DNA from: Eubacteriales bacterium | Lineage (GTDB): Bacteria > Bacillota > Clostridia > Lachnospirales > Lachnospiraceae | Direction of reading: 5' to 3' | Assembly (NCBI GenBank): GCA_030536995.1 | Contig: JAUNOY010000008.1 | Coordinates: 53,850 to 117,849, forward strand | Length of the DNA: 64,000 nucleotides | In this document: positions 9,043 to 18,455 of the stretch, in pieces | How positions within the stretch are numbered: position 1 is the stretch's first letter | How the letters are laid out: each line of letters begins with the position of its first letter | Notes under the pieces: model-generated | Seen by the model: only the letters and a program-made list of their open reading frames with translations | What the model was told of the DNA's origin: nothing | Database searches by the model: none | Program-made: the position numbers and the translations under genes

Positions 9043-10524
9043 ATGAATCCAAATCACACGCTTCGTTACTTAAATATCGGGCTTCCGGAAAATATTCTCC
9101 GCTTAAAACTGGGCGGACACTTGGCAGACGCTGTCCGTCTGATTGACCGCCAGTTGGAAAACACCTCCATCCCTGAAACACTTCGCTGCTGTCTGATTGC
9201 CCAGCGGGAAATCTGTCTGCGTCTGCCCTCTGACTATCCCTATACAAAATCAGAAGCATTAAAGCTTGTGCAGGCTCATATTCCGGACTTCTCCGAAAAA
9301 GAATTTGACGAACGCGAAGACGCAGGAAAAATCGGCTGGATTTTTCTCAATAATGAAAAGCGCTATTTTGGACGCTTTTTTGAAACTATGATGAAAACAG
9401 ACGACAGCATTGTTTCCCGAATTGTAAATTATCTCCCGGGAGAGGAAGTTCCCGATGCAAATGCAAGTCATCCTACCTTACTTGACGACAGCATGGCATA
9501 TATGAAAAAACACGGCGAAATCAGCAATCGCATCCGCATTTGTGCTTCTTTAAAAGTAAATGACGATGTTTTTTCGCCTGAAATGTTCATCCGCGCTCAC
9601 CTTCCCATTCCGGCAGACTGTTCTCAGCAAAGCGATATCGTTATCGAAAAAATTGAACCTGCCGGAGCTGTTCTGGCTCAGCCGGATGCTCCCCAGAGAA
9701 CTGTCTGCTGGGAGAAAACCATGACAGAAAACCATTCATTCACTGTAGAGTATTCTTATACACATACTGCCAGATACAGAGACGCCTATCATCTGAGCGC
9801 CCGTGAACTGGCTGCCGGCTGTACAGATGCTCCTCTTACAGAAGAAGAACGGAAGTTATACACACAGGAAGAGACTCCGCACATTACTTTTACACCATAT
9901 ATCCGTGCGCTTGTGGATTCTCTGACCGCCGGACTGGAAGACCCTCTGGACAAGGCAAGAGCTTTTTATGATTTCATCACCAAAAACATGACTTATACCT
10001 TTATGCCGGAATATTTTGTTCTGGAAAACATATCGGAATCCTGTGCAAGAAATTATACAGGAGACTGCGGTGTTTTTGCCCTCTTATTTATTACCCTGTG
10101 CAGATGTGCCGGGATTCCGGCCTGCTGGCAGAGCGGACTTTGTGCAAAGCCTGATTTCTGCGGCTGCCATGACTGGGCTCGTTTCTATATCGACGGCGCA
10201 GGTTGGTTCTATGCAGACCCATCCTTCGGAGTAGGCTCCAACCGTATCGGAAATGAAGAACGCCGACGCTTTTATTTCGGAAATCTGGATGCTTACCGCA
10301 TGGTTGCAAACAGAGCTTTCCAGGCAGATTTCACTCCTGCGAAAGATTACTGGAGAGCAGACCCTTACGATAACCAGCGCGGAGAAATGGAAACAGATAC
10401 GCAGGGACTTCTTTACAGCGAATATGAAAGAACCAGCGAAATTGTAGATTTTACAAGTTACTGTTCACACGGCACTATTCCGCGAGGGATTTTGGCTCGT
10501 TACTGTGAACGGAGTGAACAGTAA
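9043..10524 (+). CDS. Transglutaminase-fold protein (cysteine protease-like core)
   Basis: 493 residues without a signal peptide. The C-terminal half holds the transglutaminase core: the triad is Cys342 in TGDCGVFALL, His376 in CHDWARF and Asp392 in YADPSFG, in the canonical C-H-D order. The N-terminal 280 residues look like a mixed helical and beta region of unknown role. Members of this superfamily hydrolyse or crosslink peptides or glycosylated peptides; the substrate here is unknown and cytoplasmic location is suggested by the lack of a leader. GGAGG lies eight bases before the ATG. It is transcribed from the perfect promoter at 8826 and ends at a strong bidirectional terminator. Confidence 0.85.
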   Translation: MNPNHTLRYLNIGLPENILRLKLGGHLADAVRLIDRQLENTSIPETLRCCLIAQREICLRLPSDYPYTKSEALKLVQAHIPDFSEKEFDEREDAGKIGWIFLNNEKRYFGRFFETMMKTDDSIVSRIVNYLPGEEVPDANASHPTLLDDSMAYMKKHGEISNRIRICASLKVNDDVFSPEMFIRAHLPIPADCSQQSDIVIEKIEPAGAVLAQPDAPQRTVCWEKTMTENHSFTVEYSYTHTARYRDAYHLSARELAAGCTDAPLTEEERKLYTQEETPHITFTPYIRALVDSLTAGLEDPLDKARAFYDFITKNMTYTFMPEYFVLENISESCARNYTGDCGVFALLFITLCRCAGIPACWQSGLCAKPDFCGCHDWARFYIDGAGWFYADPSFGVGSNRIGNEERRRFYFGNLDAYRMVANRAFQADFTPAKDYWRADPYDNQRGEMETDTQGLLYSEYERTSEIVDFTSYCSHGTIPRGILARYCERSEQ

Positions 10525-10552
10525 CGTTTACACAACTATAAACCCCGCAGCC

Positions 10553-10598
10553 AAAAGACCATTGCCCAACGACTTTTTCGTTGGCAATGGTCTTTTTT
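10553..10598 (+). terminator. Bidirectional rho-independent terminator
   Basis: Stem GACCATTGCC(C)AACGA at 10557-10572 pairs with 10578-10592 (one bulged C), flanked by AAAA on the left and a run of T on the right. It serves the plus-strand gene ending at 10524 and the minus-strand gene ending at 10614. Confidence 0.9.
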
Positions 10599-10613
10599 CT
10601 TTACGAATTTTGT

Positions 10614-11816
10614 TTACAGAAACACATATTTTTGCAACCGGACAAAGGCTTCTTTTACACGTTCAAAGGGCAGCGCCAGATTCATGCGGATTGCGCAGGG
10701 ATGATAGAACGGTCTTCCATCCTGCCATGCCACGCCGACATCCCATCCTGCTTTGAGAAGTTCATCCAGTGTTTTATTGTTTTTTTCACACCATTTCGTA
10801 CAATCAAGAAAAATCATGTACGTTCCCTGAGGTTTACTGACTTCTATTCCCTCAAAGTTTTTTTCGATATATTTGCAGGCGTAATCCACATTTGCAGACA
10901 GCACTTCGCATAATTCATCCACCCATTCGTATCCTTCCGGTTTATACGCGCCAATCAGCGCATACATGGACAGTACGTTCATTTCATTGTAATGGGGCTT
11001 GCTGCTCTTTGCTCTTACCCTGTCTCTCAGATATTTATTGTAGATAATATGATAACTTCCCACAAGTCCGGCAAGATTGAAGGTTTTGCTTGGCGCGTAG
11101 ACAGCTATGGTACGATTTCTGGCATCTTCGCTTACCGACTGAGTCGGAATATGCTGTCCGCCCTCCAAAATAATATCAGACCAGATTTCATCAGAAATTA
11201 CCACACAGTCATTTGCTTTATAAATTTCCATTGCTTTTTCAATTTCCCATCGTTCCCACACTCGTCCGCAGGGATTATGAGGACTGCAGAAAATAGCTGT
11301 ATGAATGTTATATTTCCTGATTTTTTCATCCATATCCTCATAATCCATTCGCCCGATTCCATCCTCGTCTTTCTTTAACGAACTGTGAATAATTTTAAAA
11401 CCATTGTTTTCCAGACTATTCGTAAAGCCAATATACGTCGGACTATGTAAAAGAATTGCATCCCCCGGAGAAGCGAAGGCTGTTGCTGCGGAAACTACGC
11501 AGCCAAGAACTCCATTTTCGTAACCAATGCATTCCGGTGTCAGTCTTTTTACATGATTTCTGGTTTCCTGCCAGCGGATAATCGACTGGAAATATTCTTC
11601 TCTTGGACTGAAATAACCGTACATATGATGGTTCGTTCTTTCTATGATCGCTTCCGGTACAGTAGGCACAGTCTGAAAGTTCATATCTGCTACCCACATG
11701 GGAATCGCGTCAAATCCCTCTTTCGGAAGCCCCGGTGCCATGCCGTTTCCAAGTGAATCCACCGCCATCGCGTCCATACCGCGGCGGTCTATGACAGATG
11801 TAAAATCGTATTTCAT
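10614..11816 (-). CDS. MalY/PatB family PLP-dependent C-S lyase / aminotransferase
   Basis: 400-residue fold-type I PLP enzyme. The N-terminus with IPMWVADMNF and the mid segment HNPCGRVWERWE are typical of MalY/PatB proteins; the PLP lysine lies in APSKTFNLAGL near residue 232. Such enzymes cleave cystathionine or cysteine (cystathionine beta-lyase activity) and in enterics MalY also represses the maltose system. GGAGG precedes the ATG at 11816. It stands alone on the minus strand, separated from the methyltransferase gene by 129 bases. Annotation as cystathionine beta-lyase is reasonable; the true amino donor or thiol substrate cannot be read. Confidence 0.88.
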   Translation of the reverse strand: MKYDFTSVIDRRGMDAMAVDSLGNGMAPGLPKEGFDAIPMWVADMNFQTVPTVPEAIIERTNHHMYGYFSPREEYFQSIIRWQETRNHVKRLTPECIGYENGVLGCVVSAATAFASPGDAILLHSPTYIGFTNSLENNGFKIIHSSLKKDEDGIGRMDYEDMDEKIRKYNIHTAIFCSPHNPCGRVWERWEIEKAMEIYKANDCVVISDEIWSDIILEGGQHIPTQSVSEDARNRTIAVYAPSKTFNLAGLVGSYHIIYNKYLRDRVRAKSSKPHYNEMNVLSMYALIGAYKPEGYEWVDELCEVLSANVDYACKYIEKNFEGIEVSKPQGTYMIFLDCTKWCEKNNKTLDELLKAGWDVGVAWQDGRPFYHPCAIRMNLALPFERVKEAFVRLQKYVFL

Positions 11817-11945
11817 ATGTTTTTCCTCCTGATGTTTTGTGGTTTAGCTATTCTATTTAAAGAGATAATCTTTCGGATTTTAGGCATAATGCTTGCTTTT
11901 TCCTTCTCCTATGGAGAATTTCAAAAGGATTCCTCTGCATTTTAC

Positions 11946-12797
11946 CTATTCGCCCACTTTCGCGTCTTTATTTCCCAACTGCCAGAACGCTACTGCGCTG
12001 GCGGCAGCCACATTAAGAGAATCTACTCCATGAGACATGGGAATCTTCACAGTGTAGTCGCAATCTGCAATTGTGGAAGACGCAAGGCCATCTCCCTCCG
12101 TTCCCAGAATAACGGCAAGCCTGTCTTCCGCCATCAAAGCTGCGTCGTCAATACTTACGGAATCATCCCGAAGCGCCAGAGCCGCAGTTTTAAATCCCAG
12201 ATTATGCAGAAACTTTACTCCGTCCTCTTTCCAGGTAAACACCTTTTTTTCCTCGCAAAGAAATGTCCACGGAACCTGAAAAACGGTTCCCATACTCACA
12301 CGAATTGCCCTTCTGTATAAAGGATTGCTGCATTCCGGTGTCAGTAATACAGCATCCATATTTAAAGCTGCCGCAGAACGGAAAATTGCCCCGATATTTG
12401 TGGGATTCACCACATTCTCCAAAACAGCAATTCTCTTTGCTTCCTTACAGACTTCCTGCACTGTGGGAAGCTTCGGTCTGTACATCGCGCACAGCATCCC
12501 ACGGGTAAGCTTAAATCCCGTAAGCTGCGTGAGTACATCAAACTCCGCCGTATAAACCGGAATATCACCGCAGCGCGCAATCAATTCTTTTGCTTCCCCC
12601 TCCACATGCTTATGCTCCATCAGAAAAGACACCGGTACACATCCCGCATCCAGCGCACGCTCAATAACCTTCGGACTCTCAGCAATAAACATCCCCTTAT
12701 GCGGCTCATGCCGATTCAGAAGCTGCCCTTCGGAAAGTCTGGCATAAACATCCAGCTCAGGAGCCATAAAGTCAGTAATTTCTATAATATTAGCCAT
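11946..12797 (-). CDS. TrmH/SpoU family RNA 2'-O-ribose methyltransferase
   Basis: 283 residues with the three SpoU motifs in order: NVVNPTNIGAIFRSA (motif 1, around residue 130), ILGTEGDGL (motif 2, around 230) and IPMSHGVDSLNVAAASAV (motif 3, around 255). These build the deep trefoil knot that binds S-adenosylmethionine. The N-terminal 90 residues resemble the L30e-like RNA-binding domain of these enzymes. The target rRNA or tRNA is unknown. The gene is divergent from marR, 237 bases away. Confidence 0.9.
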   Translation of the reverse strand: MANIIEITDFMAPELDVYARLSEGQLLNRHEPHKGMFIAESPKVIERALDAGCVPVSFLMEHKHVEGEAKELIARCGDIPVYTAEFDVLTQLTGFKLTRGMLCAMYRPKLPTVQEVCKEAKRIAVLENVVNPTNIGAIFRSAAALNMDAVLLTPECSNPLYRRAIRVSMGTVFQVPWTFLCEEKKVFTWKEDGVKFLHNLGFKTAALALRDDSVSIDDAALMAEDRLAVILGTEGDGLASSTIADCDYTVKIPMSHGVDSLNVAAASAVAFWQLGNKDAKVGE

Positions 12798-12953
12798 GTA
12801 TCTTCATTCCTCCAAAAACATACAGATTTCCATTTCTCTATTAAATGCTGTAACTTTCACATTATATTTTACCCTTATCCAGAAGGTTTTCCAACTGTTT
12901 TTTCCCATAAAATATGTTTTGAATTTTGCTGCGAAAGCGAATATATTTTCTGA

Positions 12954-12982
12954 TTGACATTTCCATATTTTTCCTCTATAAT
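12954..12982 (+). promoter_or_regulatory. Perfect consensus promoter of the marR operon
   Basis: TTGACA at 12954-12959, 17-base spacer, TATAAT at 12977-12982. It faces marR, and the expected start point near 12989 meets the left edge of a palindrome at 12990-13006, consistent with a strong promoter held down by a repressor. Confidence 0.85.
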
Positions 12983-12989
12983 CCCACTT

Positions 12990-13006
12990 AGTTAACAAAG
13001 TAAACT
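12990..13006. promoter_or_regulatory. Candidate MarR operator
   Basis: Imperfect 17-bp palindrome AGTTAACAAAGTAAACT (six of eight arm pairs match) placed at the transcription start region, eight bases after the -10. Size and place fit MarR-family operators, which are autoregulatory; binding is inferred, not shown. Confidence 0.55.
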
Positions 13007-13034
13007 TCTTTTTATTCATCTGAAAGGAGAGTGT

Positions 13035-13478
13035 ATGGACGACTACACATGGATCGAAATGATGGAAAAAATGCAGGATTTGCGGCTTTTCTGTAAACTG
13101 AGTACCAGCCGTTCCAAAATGAGCAGTCTTCTTACTGCCCAGGAGCTGGATTTTCTTTCCAGAATCGCGCTTTCCGAAGAGAAATTATGCCCTTCCAGAC
13201 TCAGCAGTTCTATGAATCTTTCCAAACCCCTGATTACTCGTCTGATTGAACAGACTGAAGAAAAAGGCTTTATCAGAAAAGAGCATAATGACAGCGATAA
13301 ACGGGGCTACAACGTATGTATCACCCCCTGCGGGCGCAAAATTCTCGAGGAAACTTACCACGATTTTCTTGCTCCTGTTTATCGTATTTACCGCACGATT
13401 GGAAAAGAGGACTTCGAACAGCTTACCGGTCTGATCCGCCGGACAAATGACAAATTACAACAAAAAGGAAATGAATGA
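13035..13478 (+). CDS. MarR-family transcriptional regulator
   Basis: 147 residues, typical length. The winged helix-turn-helix runs through roughly residues 45-110: SRLSSSMNLSKPLITRLIEQ is the recognition helix region and KRGYNVCITPCGRK the wing. It begins at ATG 13035 with AAGGAGA upstream. It is the first gene of an operon with an FUSC exporter, so it most likely senses an aromatic or toxic compound and represses the efflux operon through the palindrome after the -10. The ligand is unknown. Confidence 0.9.
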   Translation: MDDYTWIEMMEKMQDLRLFCKLSTSRSKMSSLLTAQELDFLSRIALSEEKLCPSRLSSSMNLSKPLITRLIEQTEEKGFIRKEHNDSDKRGYNVCITPCGRKILEETYHDFLAPVYRIYRTIGKEDFEQLTGLIRRTNDKLQQKGNE

Positions 13479-13485
13479 GGTGACA

Positions 13486-14535
13486 ATGAAAATGACTTTT
13501 TATCAGGAATTACAGCTAAATCAGGCTGGCTCCAAAAATCTTTTAAAAAACTGCACCACAACGAAAGACAAGGTAAAACACTTTTCCATTTATCTTTTTA
13601 AAGTGCTCCTTACCCTTGCTTTCTGCGTTGCATTTGTAACTTTATACAGCAATATTTTCGGCGCTGACAACAGCATTGTCGGAGTCGTTGTACTGCTCTG
13701 CGTCATGGTATTTCGAAACGCAGATCTGGGAATTAAATGCTCTCACGCACTTGGCTGCATGGCGGCAGTCTTTGCCATTCTTGCATTTGGACCAAGACTT
13801 TCCAATATGTGCGGAGCATTTGGCGCACTGGTCATAAATCTTGTATGTATCTTTGCTTTGATGATTCTCGGATGCCATAATGTAATCATGTTCAACCACT
13901 CCACACTTGTTCTGGGATACCTTCTTCTTCAGGGCTATGACGTAACAGGCGATCTCTATATTCAGAGACTTTTCGGTATTCTTCTCGGCGTAGCCGCAAC
14001 TATGATTATCTATTATCGTAATCATCATAAGAAAACATATAAACGAAATCTCAAAGATTTACTTGCCGAATTTGACCTTCATTCCGCAAGAAGCCGCTGG
14101 CAGCTTACCCTTACCTTCGGCGTATCCAGCGTACTGTTTATTGCCGGTCTTCTGGATATTCCAAGAGCTATGTGGATTGCCATTGCAGCCATGTCTGTGC
14201 TCGTTCCTTTTGAAGAAGATTTAAAGAAACGAGTTGTAGGACGTATTCCCGGAAATATCGGCGGAGGACTTTTATTCCTGCTTTTATACAGCATTCTTCC
14301 CCCCTCTATGCTGCCATATATGGGAATTATCGGAGGAATCGGCGTTGGCTTTTCCGCATCTTACGGATGGCAGGCAGTCTTTAACTCACTGGGAGCAATT
14401 TCCATTGCAGTAGGGCTTTTCGGTCTTCCGGGAGCTATTCTTCTCAGAATCCTCAACAATGCGGCAGGCGCTATTTACGGTCTGCTTGTACAGAAACTGT
14501 CCACTGTTATTCAGCGAAAGGTATGTATACAATGA
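13486..14535 (+). CDS. FUSC family membrane exporter (aromatic acid/fusaric acid resistance type)
   Basis: About 349 residues with two blocks of hydrophobic spans (roughly residues 40-175 and 205-340) joined by a charged cytoplasmic linker (RNHHKKTYKRNLKDLLAEF), the repeat layout of FUSC/ArAE exporters. The second block contains the usual PRAMWIAIAAMSVLVPFEED segment. I chose ATG 13486 because GAGG lies five bases upstream; starts at 13447 and 13471 lie inside marR with poor spacing. It likely exports an aromatic or amphipathic acid under MarR control. Stop and the next gene's start overlap (ATGA). Confidence 0.8.
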   Translation: MKMTFYQELQLNQAGSKNLLKNCTTTKDKVKHFSIYLFKVLLTLAFCVAFVTLYSNIFGADNSIVGVVVLLCVMVFRNADLGIKCSHALGCMAAVFAILAFGPRLSNMCGAFGALVINLVCIFALMILGCHNVIMFNHSTLVLGYLLLQGYDVTGDLYIQRLFGILLGVAATMIIYYRNHHKKTYKRNLKDLLAEFDLHSARSRWQLTLTFGVSSVLFIAGLLDIPRAMWIAIAAMSVLVPFEEDLKKRVVGRIPGNIGGGLLFLLLYSILPPSMLPYMGIIGGIGVGFSASYGWQAVFNSLGAISIAVGLFGLPGAILLRILNNAAGAIYGLLVQKLSTVIQRKVCIQ

Positions 14536-16484
14536 AACCATCTTTAACTTTTCAGACAGAAATCTTTAACATAAGCGACAGAGGCGCTGAATCCTCTGTA
14601 CCGGACCTGATTGCAGGCTCCAACATCCAGAATAAGACAAAATTTTTCCTTGATGAAGAGGATGAAATTTATGAGGGATACGGAAAACTTTATACTTCCT
14701 ATCCCTATCGCCAGTATACCTGTTACAACCGCAATCTTCATAAAAAGGAACTGAAAACTGCAGTTCTGGAAAACGATTTTCTCAAAGCAGTCTTTCTCCC
14801 TGAACTCGGCGGACGCCTCTGGTCACTTGTCGATAAAACCACAGGCAAAAATCTTCTTTATACAAATGATGTAATCCGTCCCGGAAATCTTGCCATTCGT
14901 AATGCATGGTTCAGCGGAGGAGTTGAATGGAATATCAGCATGATCGGACATACTCCGTTTACTATGGAGCCGCTTTTTACTGCATCTCTTACAAAGGATG
15001 ACGGTACCCCGGTTCTTCGTATGTATGAATATGAACGAGTACGAAAAGTAACCTATCAAATGGATTTCTGGCTCGGTAAAAACGACCGTTTCCTGAACTG
15101 CCGAATGCGTATTTCCAACCAGACCGAAGAGGTTGTCCCCATGTACTGGTGGAGTAATATTGCAGTTCCTGAATACGATGGCGGACGCATAATCGTCCCT
15201 GCAAAGGAAGCTTACACTAACCGTCCAAACGGAGTTTATAAGGTATCCGTTCCTATGGTAGATGGACATGATATCAGTAAATACAAAGAAATTCCCGATC
15301 AGGTGGATTACTTTTTTAATATCCCCAAAGCCTCGGCTAAATATATCGCAAATATCAACAAAGAAGGTTACGGTCTTCTTCATCTATCCACTTCCCGCCT
15401 TATGAGCCGCAAGCTTTTTTCATGGGGAAACAATGAAGGCTCCGATAACTGGCAGAACTTCCTGACTGAACATGCAGGACGATATATTGAAATTCAGGGC
15501 GGGCTTGCCAAGACACAGTACGGCTGTCTTCCTATGGCTCCCCATACTGCCTGGGAATGGATGGAGCTTTACGGACCTGTACAGGTTTCTTCGAAAGCCG
15601 CATCTTCTGATTACGAATCTGCGCTTCAGGAAATGAACACAGCCGCAGATAAATGCACTCTTGAATACAATCCGGAATCAACGCTTATTGCCACAAAATC
15701 ACTTGCCAGACAGAAAGGAAAACTTCTGTATACCGGACATGGCTATGGCGCTTTTGAATGCAGACTTCGCCTTTTAAAAGAGGACATTCCCCTTTCTGAA
15801 CACCTGGATTTCGGCAATATTTCTCCGGAATATGAAACCTGGATTTCTTTCCTGAAAACCGGAATTTTCCCTAAGAAAGCTCCTGAAGACAGCCCCTTTG
15901 ATTTCATATCCGACCACTTTTTGTTTAAAAAATTAAAAGAAACAATAGATAATGAAAACGCCCAAAACTGGTACGCACACTACCAGCTTGGACTTTATTA
16001 TCTTACTTCCAACAGACTTTATAAAGCAAAAAAACACCTTGAAGCATCTCAGTCTCTGACTGCAAATCCCTGGGCACTTCACGCACTCTCTGCCCTTCAT
16101 CTCCAGCTCGGAGAGCACGATGTTGCAGCCGCATATATCAAAGAGGGATATAGCCTTCGAAAGGATGACCTTTCCTACTTAAAGGAAACCTGGAAGATTC
16201 TTCTCCTCTGTGAAAAATATGAAACCATAAAGGAGCTTTACCATCAACTCCCTGCTGATTTTGCAGCTGAAGAACGCATTTATTTCGGATTTCTTACCGC
16301 CCTCGCCCGTACAGGTCAGGCAAAAGAAGTTCTTGATTCTTTAAACGAAAAACACCTTGTACTCAGCGATCTCAGAGAATGCGAAGACTCTATCGGTTCA
16401 CTGTGGGAAGAGGTTTATGAACAGGTATATAAAGAAAAAGGAAAGCTTCCCAAAGTGTATAATTATCACTTATTAGTGGAATAA
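14532..16484 (+). CDS. DUF5107 protein with C-terminal TPR-like repeats
   Basis: About 650 residues. The N-terminal 330 residues form a beta-sandwich of the galactose-mutarotase-like type with the DUF5107 signatures LPELGGRLWSLVDKTTGKN, FSGGVEWN and MYWWSNIAVPE. The C-terminal third (from about residue 470) is helical with tetratricopeptide-like spacing (WYAHYQLGLYYL, WALHALSALHLQLGEHDVA). Such proteins are found near carbohydrate enzymes and are thought to act on or bind sugars; the reaction is unknown. The ATG at 14532 overlaps the FUSC stop (ATGA), so I prefer it to 14523. No signal peptide, so it acts in the cytoplasm. Its place in an efflux operon is unexpected. Confidence 0.82.
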   Translation: MKPSLTFQTEIFNISDRGAESSVPDLIAGSNIQNKTKFFLDEEDEIYEGYGKLYTSYPYRQYTCYNRNLHKKELKTAVLENDFLKAVFLPELGGRLWSLVDKTTGKNLLYTNDVIRPGNLAIRNAWFSGGVEWNISMIGHTPFTMEPLFTASLTKDDGTPVLRMYEYERVRKVTYQMDFWLGKNDRFLNCRMRISNQTEEVVPMYWWSNIAVPEYDGGRIIVPAKEAYTNRPNGVYKVSVPMVDGHDISKYKEIPDQVDYFFNIPKASAKYIANINKEGYGLLHLSTSRLMSRKLFSWGNNEGSDNWQNFLTEHAGRYIEIQGGLAKTQYGCLPMAPHTAWEWMELYGPVQVSSKAASSDYESALQEMNTAADKCTLEYNPESTLIATKSLARQKGKLLYTGHGYGAFECRLRLLKEDIPLSEHLDFGNISPEYETWISFLKTGIFPKKAPEDSPFDFISDHFLFKKLKETIDNENAQNWYAHYQLGLYYLTSNRLYKAKKHLEASQSLTANPWALHALSALHLQLGEHDVAAAYIKEGYSLRKDDLSYLKETWKILLLCEKYETIKELYHQLPADFAAEERIYFGFLTALARTGQAKEVLDSLNEKHLVLSDLRECEDSIGSLWEEVYEQVYKEKGKLPKVYNYHLLVE

Positions 16485-16507
16485 AAAATAGAAAAGGAGA
16501 AACGCCA

Positions 16508-18007
16508 ATGAACAATGCCGTATCAAAACTAAAAGAGTATATGCAAAAATTTCAGCAGTATGAAACCATTGAAAATCTGCTCTACTGGGATTTATCTACC
16601 ATGACTCCGGAAAAAGGTGTAGAGTCTAAGGCTGACGCTATCGGTTATATTTCTACAGAGGCATTCCGCCTGTCTACCTCTGACGAATACGGTGCTCTTT
16701 TAAAGGAATTATCTACTCCTGAGCAGTTCGAACAACTTGATGATGCGCTGAAAGTCACAGTTCAAAGAGAGCTTAGAAATTACGAACGCTTTGTCCGTGT
16801 ACCGGAAGATTTCTACACAGAATATGTCACATGTAAGGCCCGCTCTCAGAAAGCGTGGGAAGCTGCAAAGAAGGCAGACGATTACTCCCTTTACGCGCCT
16901 CATCTGGACAAAATCATTTCTATGACCAAGCAGTATGTCCACTATATGGAACCGGAGCTGCCGCCTTATGAGGTTCTTATCGATATGTTTGAAGAAGGTA
17001 TGGACACCTATACTATTGACCGTATTTTTGATGAATTAAAAGAAGGTCTTCGTCCTCTTCTTGCAAAAATAAAAGAAAGCAAACAGCCTGATTTGTCTGC
17101 TCTGAAAGGAACGTATGATATCCCGGCACAGAAGAAATTACAGGAACTGCTCCTTTCCTACATCGGCTTTGATTTCTCTATGGGAGCAGTTGCAGAAAGC
17201 GAACATCCTTTCACAACAGGCATTGGCTCCGGAGATGTGCGTGTCACAAACCACTTCCGTGAGGACGATCCTATTGCGGCTATTTTCAGCGCAATCCATG
17301 AAGGAGGACACGCAATTTTTGACCAGAATATTTCCCCTGTTTATGAAAATACAGTTGTCAGACAGGTAAATCTTATGGGACTTCATGAAAGTCAGTCCAG
17401 ATTTTATGAAAATATTTTGGGACGAAACCGCAATTTCTGGACCCCGCTTTACGAAAAAATAGGAGACCTTCTTCCCCAGTTCCGGAATATTCCGTTCGAA
17501 ACCTTCTACCGCGCCATCAATGAGGTAAAACCAAGTCTGATCCGCATAGATGCCGATGAAGTCACCTACTGCCTCCACATTATTCTTCGCTATGAAATAG
17601 AACGCGCAATCTTTAATGATGAGGTTACTACGGAAGAACTGCCATCCTTATGGAATGACAAAATGGAAGAATTACTTGGTATCCGCCCTTCCACTGACGC
17701 AGAAGGTATTCTTCAGGACACACACTGGTCTGACGGCTCCTTTGGATATTTCCCGTCCTATCTTCTCGGTTCCGTATACGACGGCATGTTCCTTGAACAG
17801 ATAGAGAAAGAACTGGGAAGCATCGACGAGCTTCTGGCTCAGGGAAAAATCATGGAAATCACGAAATGGCTGAACAAAAACATCCACCAGAACGGCAGCC
17901 TCTATACCTCTGCAGAAGTCATTCAGCGCATTTGCCAAAAAGAAATTTCTGCAAAACCTTTACTGAATTACTTTAACCGGAAATATTCTGAAATTTATTC
18001 TTTATAA
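16508..18007 (+). CDS. M32 family metallocarboxypeptidase
   Basis: 499 residues, the standard length for thermostable carboxypeptidase 1 type enzymes. The zinc motif is HEGGHAIFDQ near residue 264, with the third ligand glutamate expected in the LHESQSRFYENILGR segment about 30 residues later, and the family motif HPFTTGIGSGDVRVT lies upstream. It removes C-terminal residues from peptides in the cytoplasm, sparing proline. AAAAGGAGA precedes the ATG. It follows the DUF5107 gene by 23 bases and is probably part of the marR operon. Confidence 0.94.
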   Translation: MNNAVSKLKEYMQKFQQYETIENLLYWDLSTMTPEKGVESKADAIGYISTEAFRLSTSDEYGALLKELSTPEQFEQLDDALKVTVQRELRNYERFVRVPEDFYTEYVTCKARSQKAWEAAKKADDYSLYAPHLDKIISMTKQYVHYMEPELPPYEVLIDMFEEGMDTYTIDRIFDELKEGLRPLLAKIKESKQPDLSALKGTYDIPAQKKLQELLLSYIGFDFSMGAVAESEHPFTTGIGSGDVRVTNHFREDDPIAAIFSAIHEGGHAIFDQNISPVYENTVVRQVNLMGLHESQSRFYENILGRNRNFWTPLYEKIGDLLPQFRNIPFETFYRAINEVKPSLIRIDADEVTYCLHIILRYEIERAIFNDEVTTEELPSLWNDKMEELLGIRPSTDAEGILQDTHWSDGSFGYFPSYLLGSVYDGMFLEQIEKELGSIDELLAQGKIMEITKWLNKNIHQNGSLYTSAEVIQRICQKEISAKPLLNYFNRKYSEIYSL

Positions 18008-18021
18008 TTTTTTTAAAAAAA

Positions 18022-18399
18022 GTGAATGGTTTCCTTTCCTTCAATCGTATTATAAGTGAAACAGCAACCACCTTTGCAGCCTCTCTCGACCAATCTTCCA
18101 AAGTTCTCTCGGATATTCAGTCCTGCACCAGAGAACACAAGAATACTTACTGCTATTCAGCCCGTTCTGAAGATGTTGAATCCGCTCACGAACTTGGACT
18201 TTCTTATGGAAAATATAAGGCATTTTTAGAACTGCAGTCACTGAATCCTGACATTACTGTTTCAGACATTCAGAATATGACCATGAGAGAAATTAAAGAT
18301 TTAACTGATAAACTGTCTGCAAATGGTCGTAAATCAAACTCCAACCCGCGCAGACAACAGCATGGGCGCCAGAACAGACAGAAAAAAAATAATCCATAA
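18022..18399 (+). CDS. Small hypothetical protein with basic tail
   Basis: 125 residues, function unknown. The middle part (ESAHELGLSYGKYKAFLELQ and NMTMREIKDLTDKLS) is helical and looks like real protein, and the tail is rich in Arg, Asn, Gln and Lys (RRQQHGRQNRQKKNN), as seen in small nucleic-acid-associated clostridial proteins. Its ribosome site is weak, so the true start could be an internal codon. It follows the M32 gene by 14 bases and ends six bases before a terminator stem, so it closes the marR operon. Confidence 0.6.
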   Translation: MNGFLSFNRIISETATTFAASLDQSSKVLSDIQSCTREHKNTYCYSARSEDVESAHELGLSYGKYKAFLELQSLNPDITVSDIQNMTMREIKDLTDKLSANGRKSNSNPRRQQHGRQNRQKKNNP

Positions 18400-18404
18400 A
18401 ATAA

Positions 18405-18454
18405 TACCGTCGGAAACGAGCAATATCTCAACTCGTCTCCGGCGGTAATTTTTT
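18405..18454 (+). terminator. Bidirectional terminator
   Basis: Stem from ACCGTCGGAAACGAG to CTCGTCTCCGGCGGT with an 11-base loop, followed by T-rich ATTTTTTC. It separates the marR operon from the convergent cupin gene ending at 18456. Confidence 0.85.
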
Positions 18455-18455
18455 C

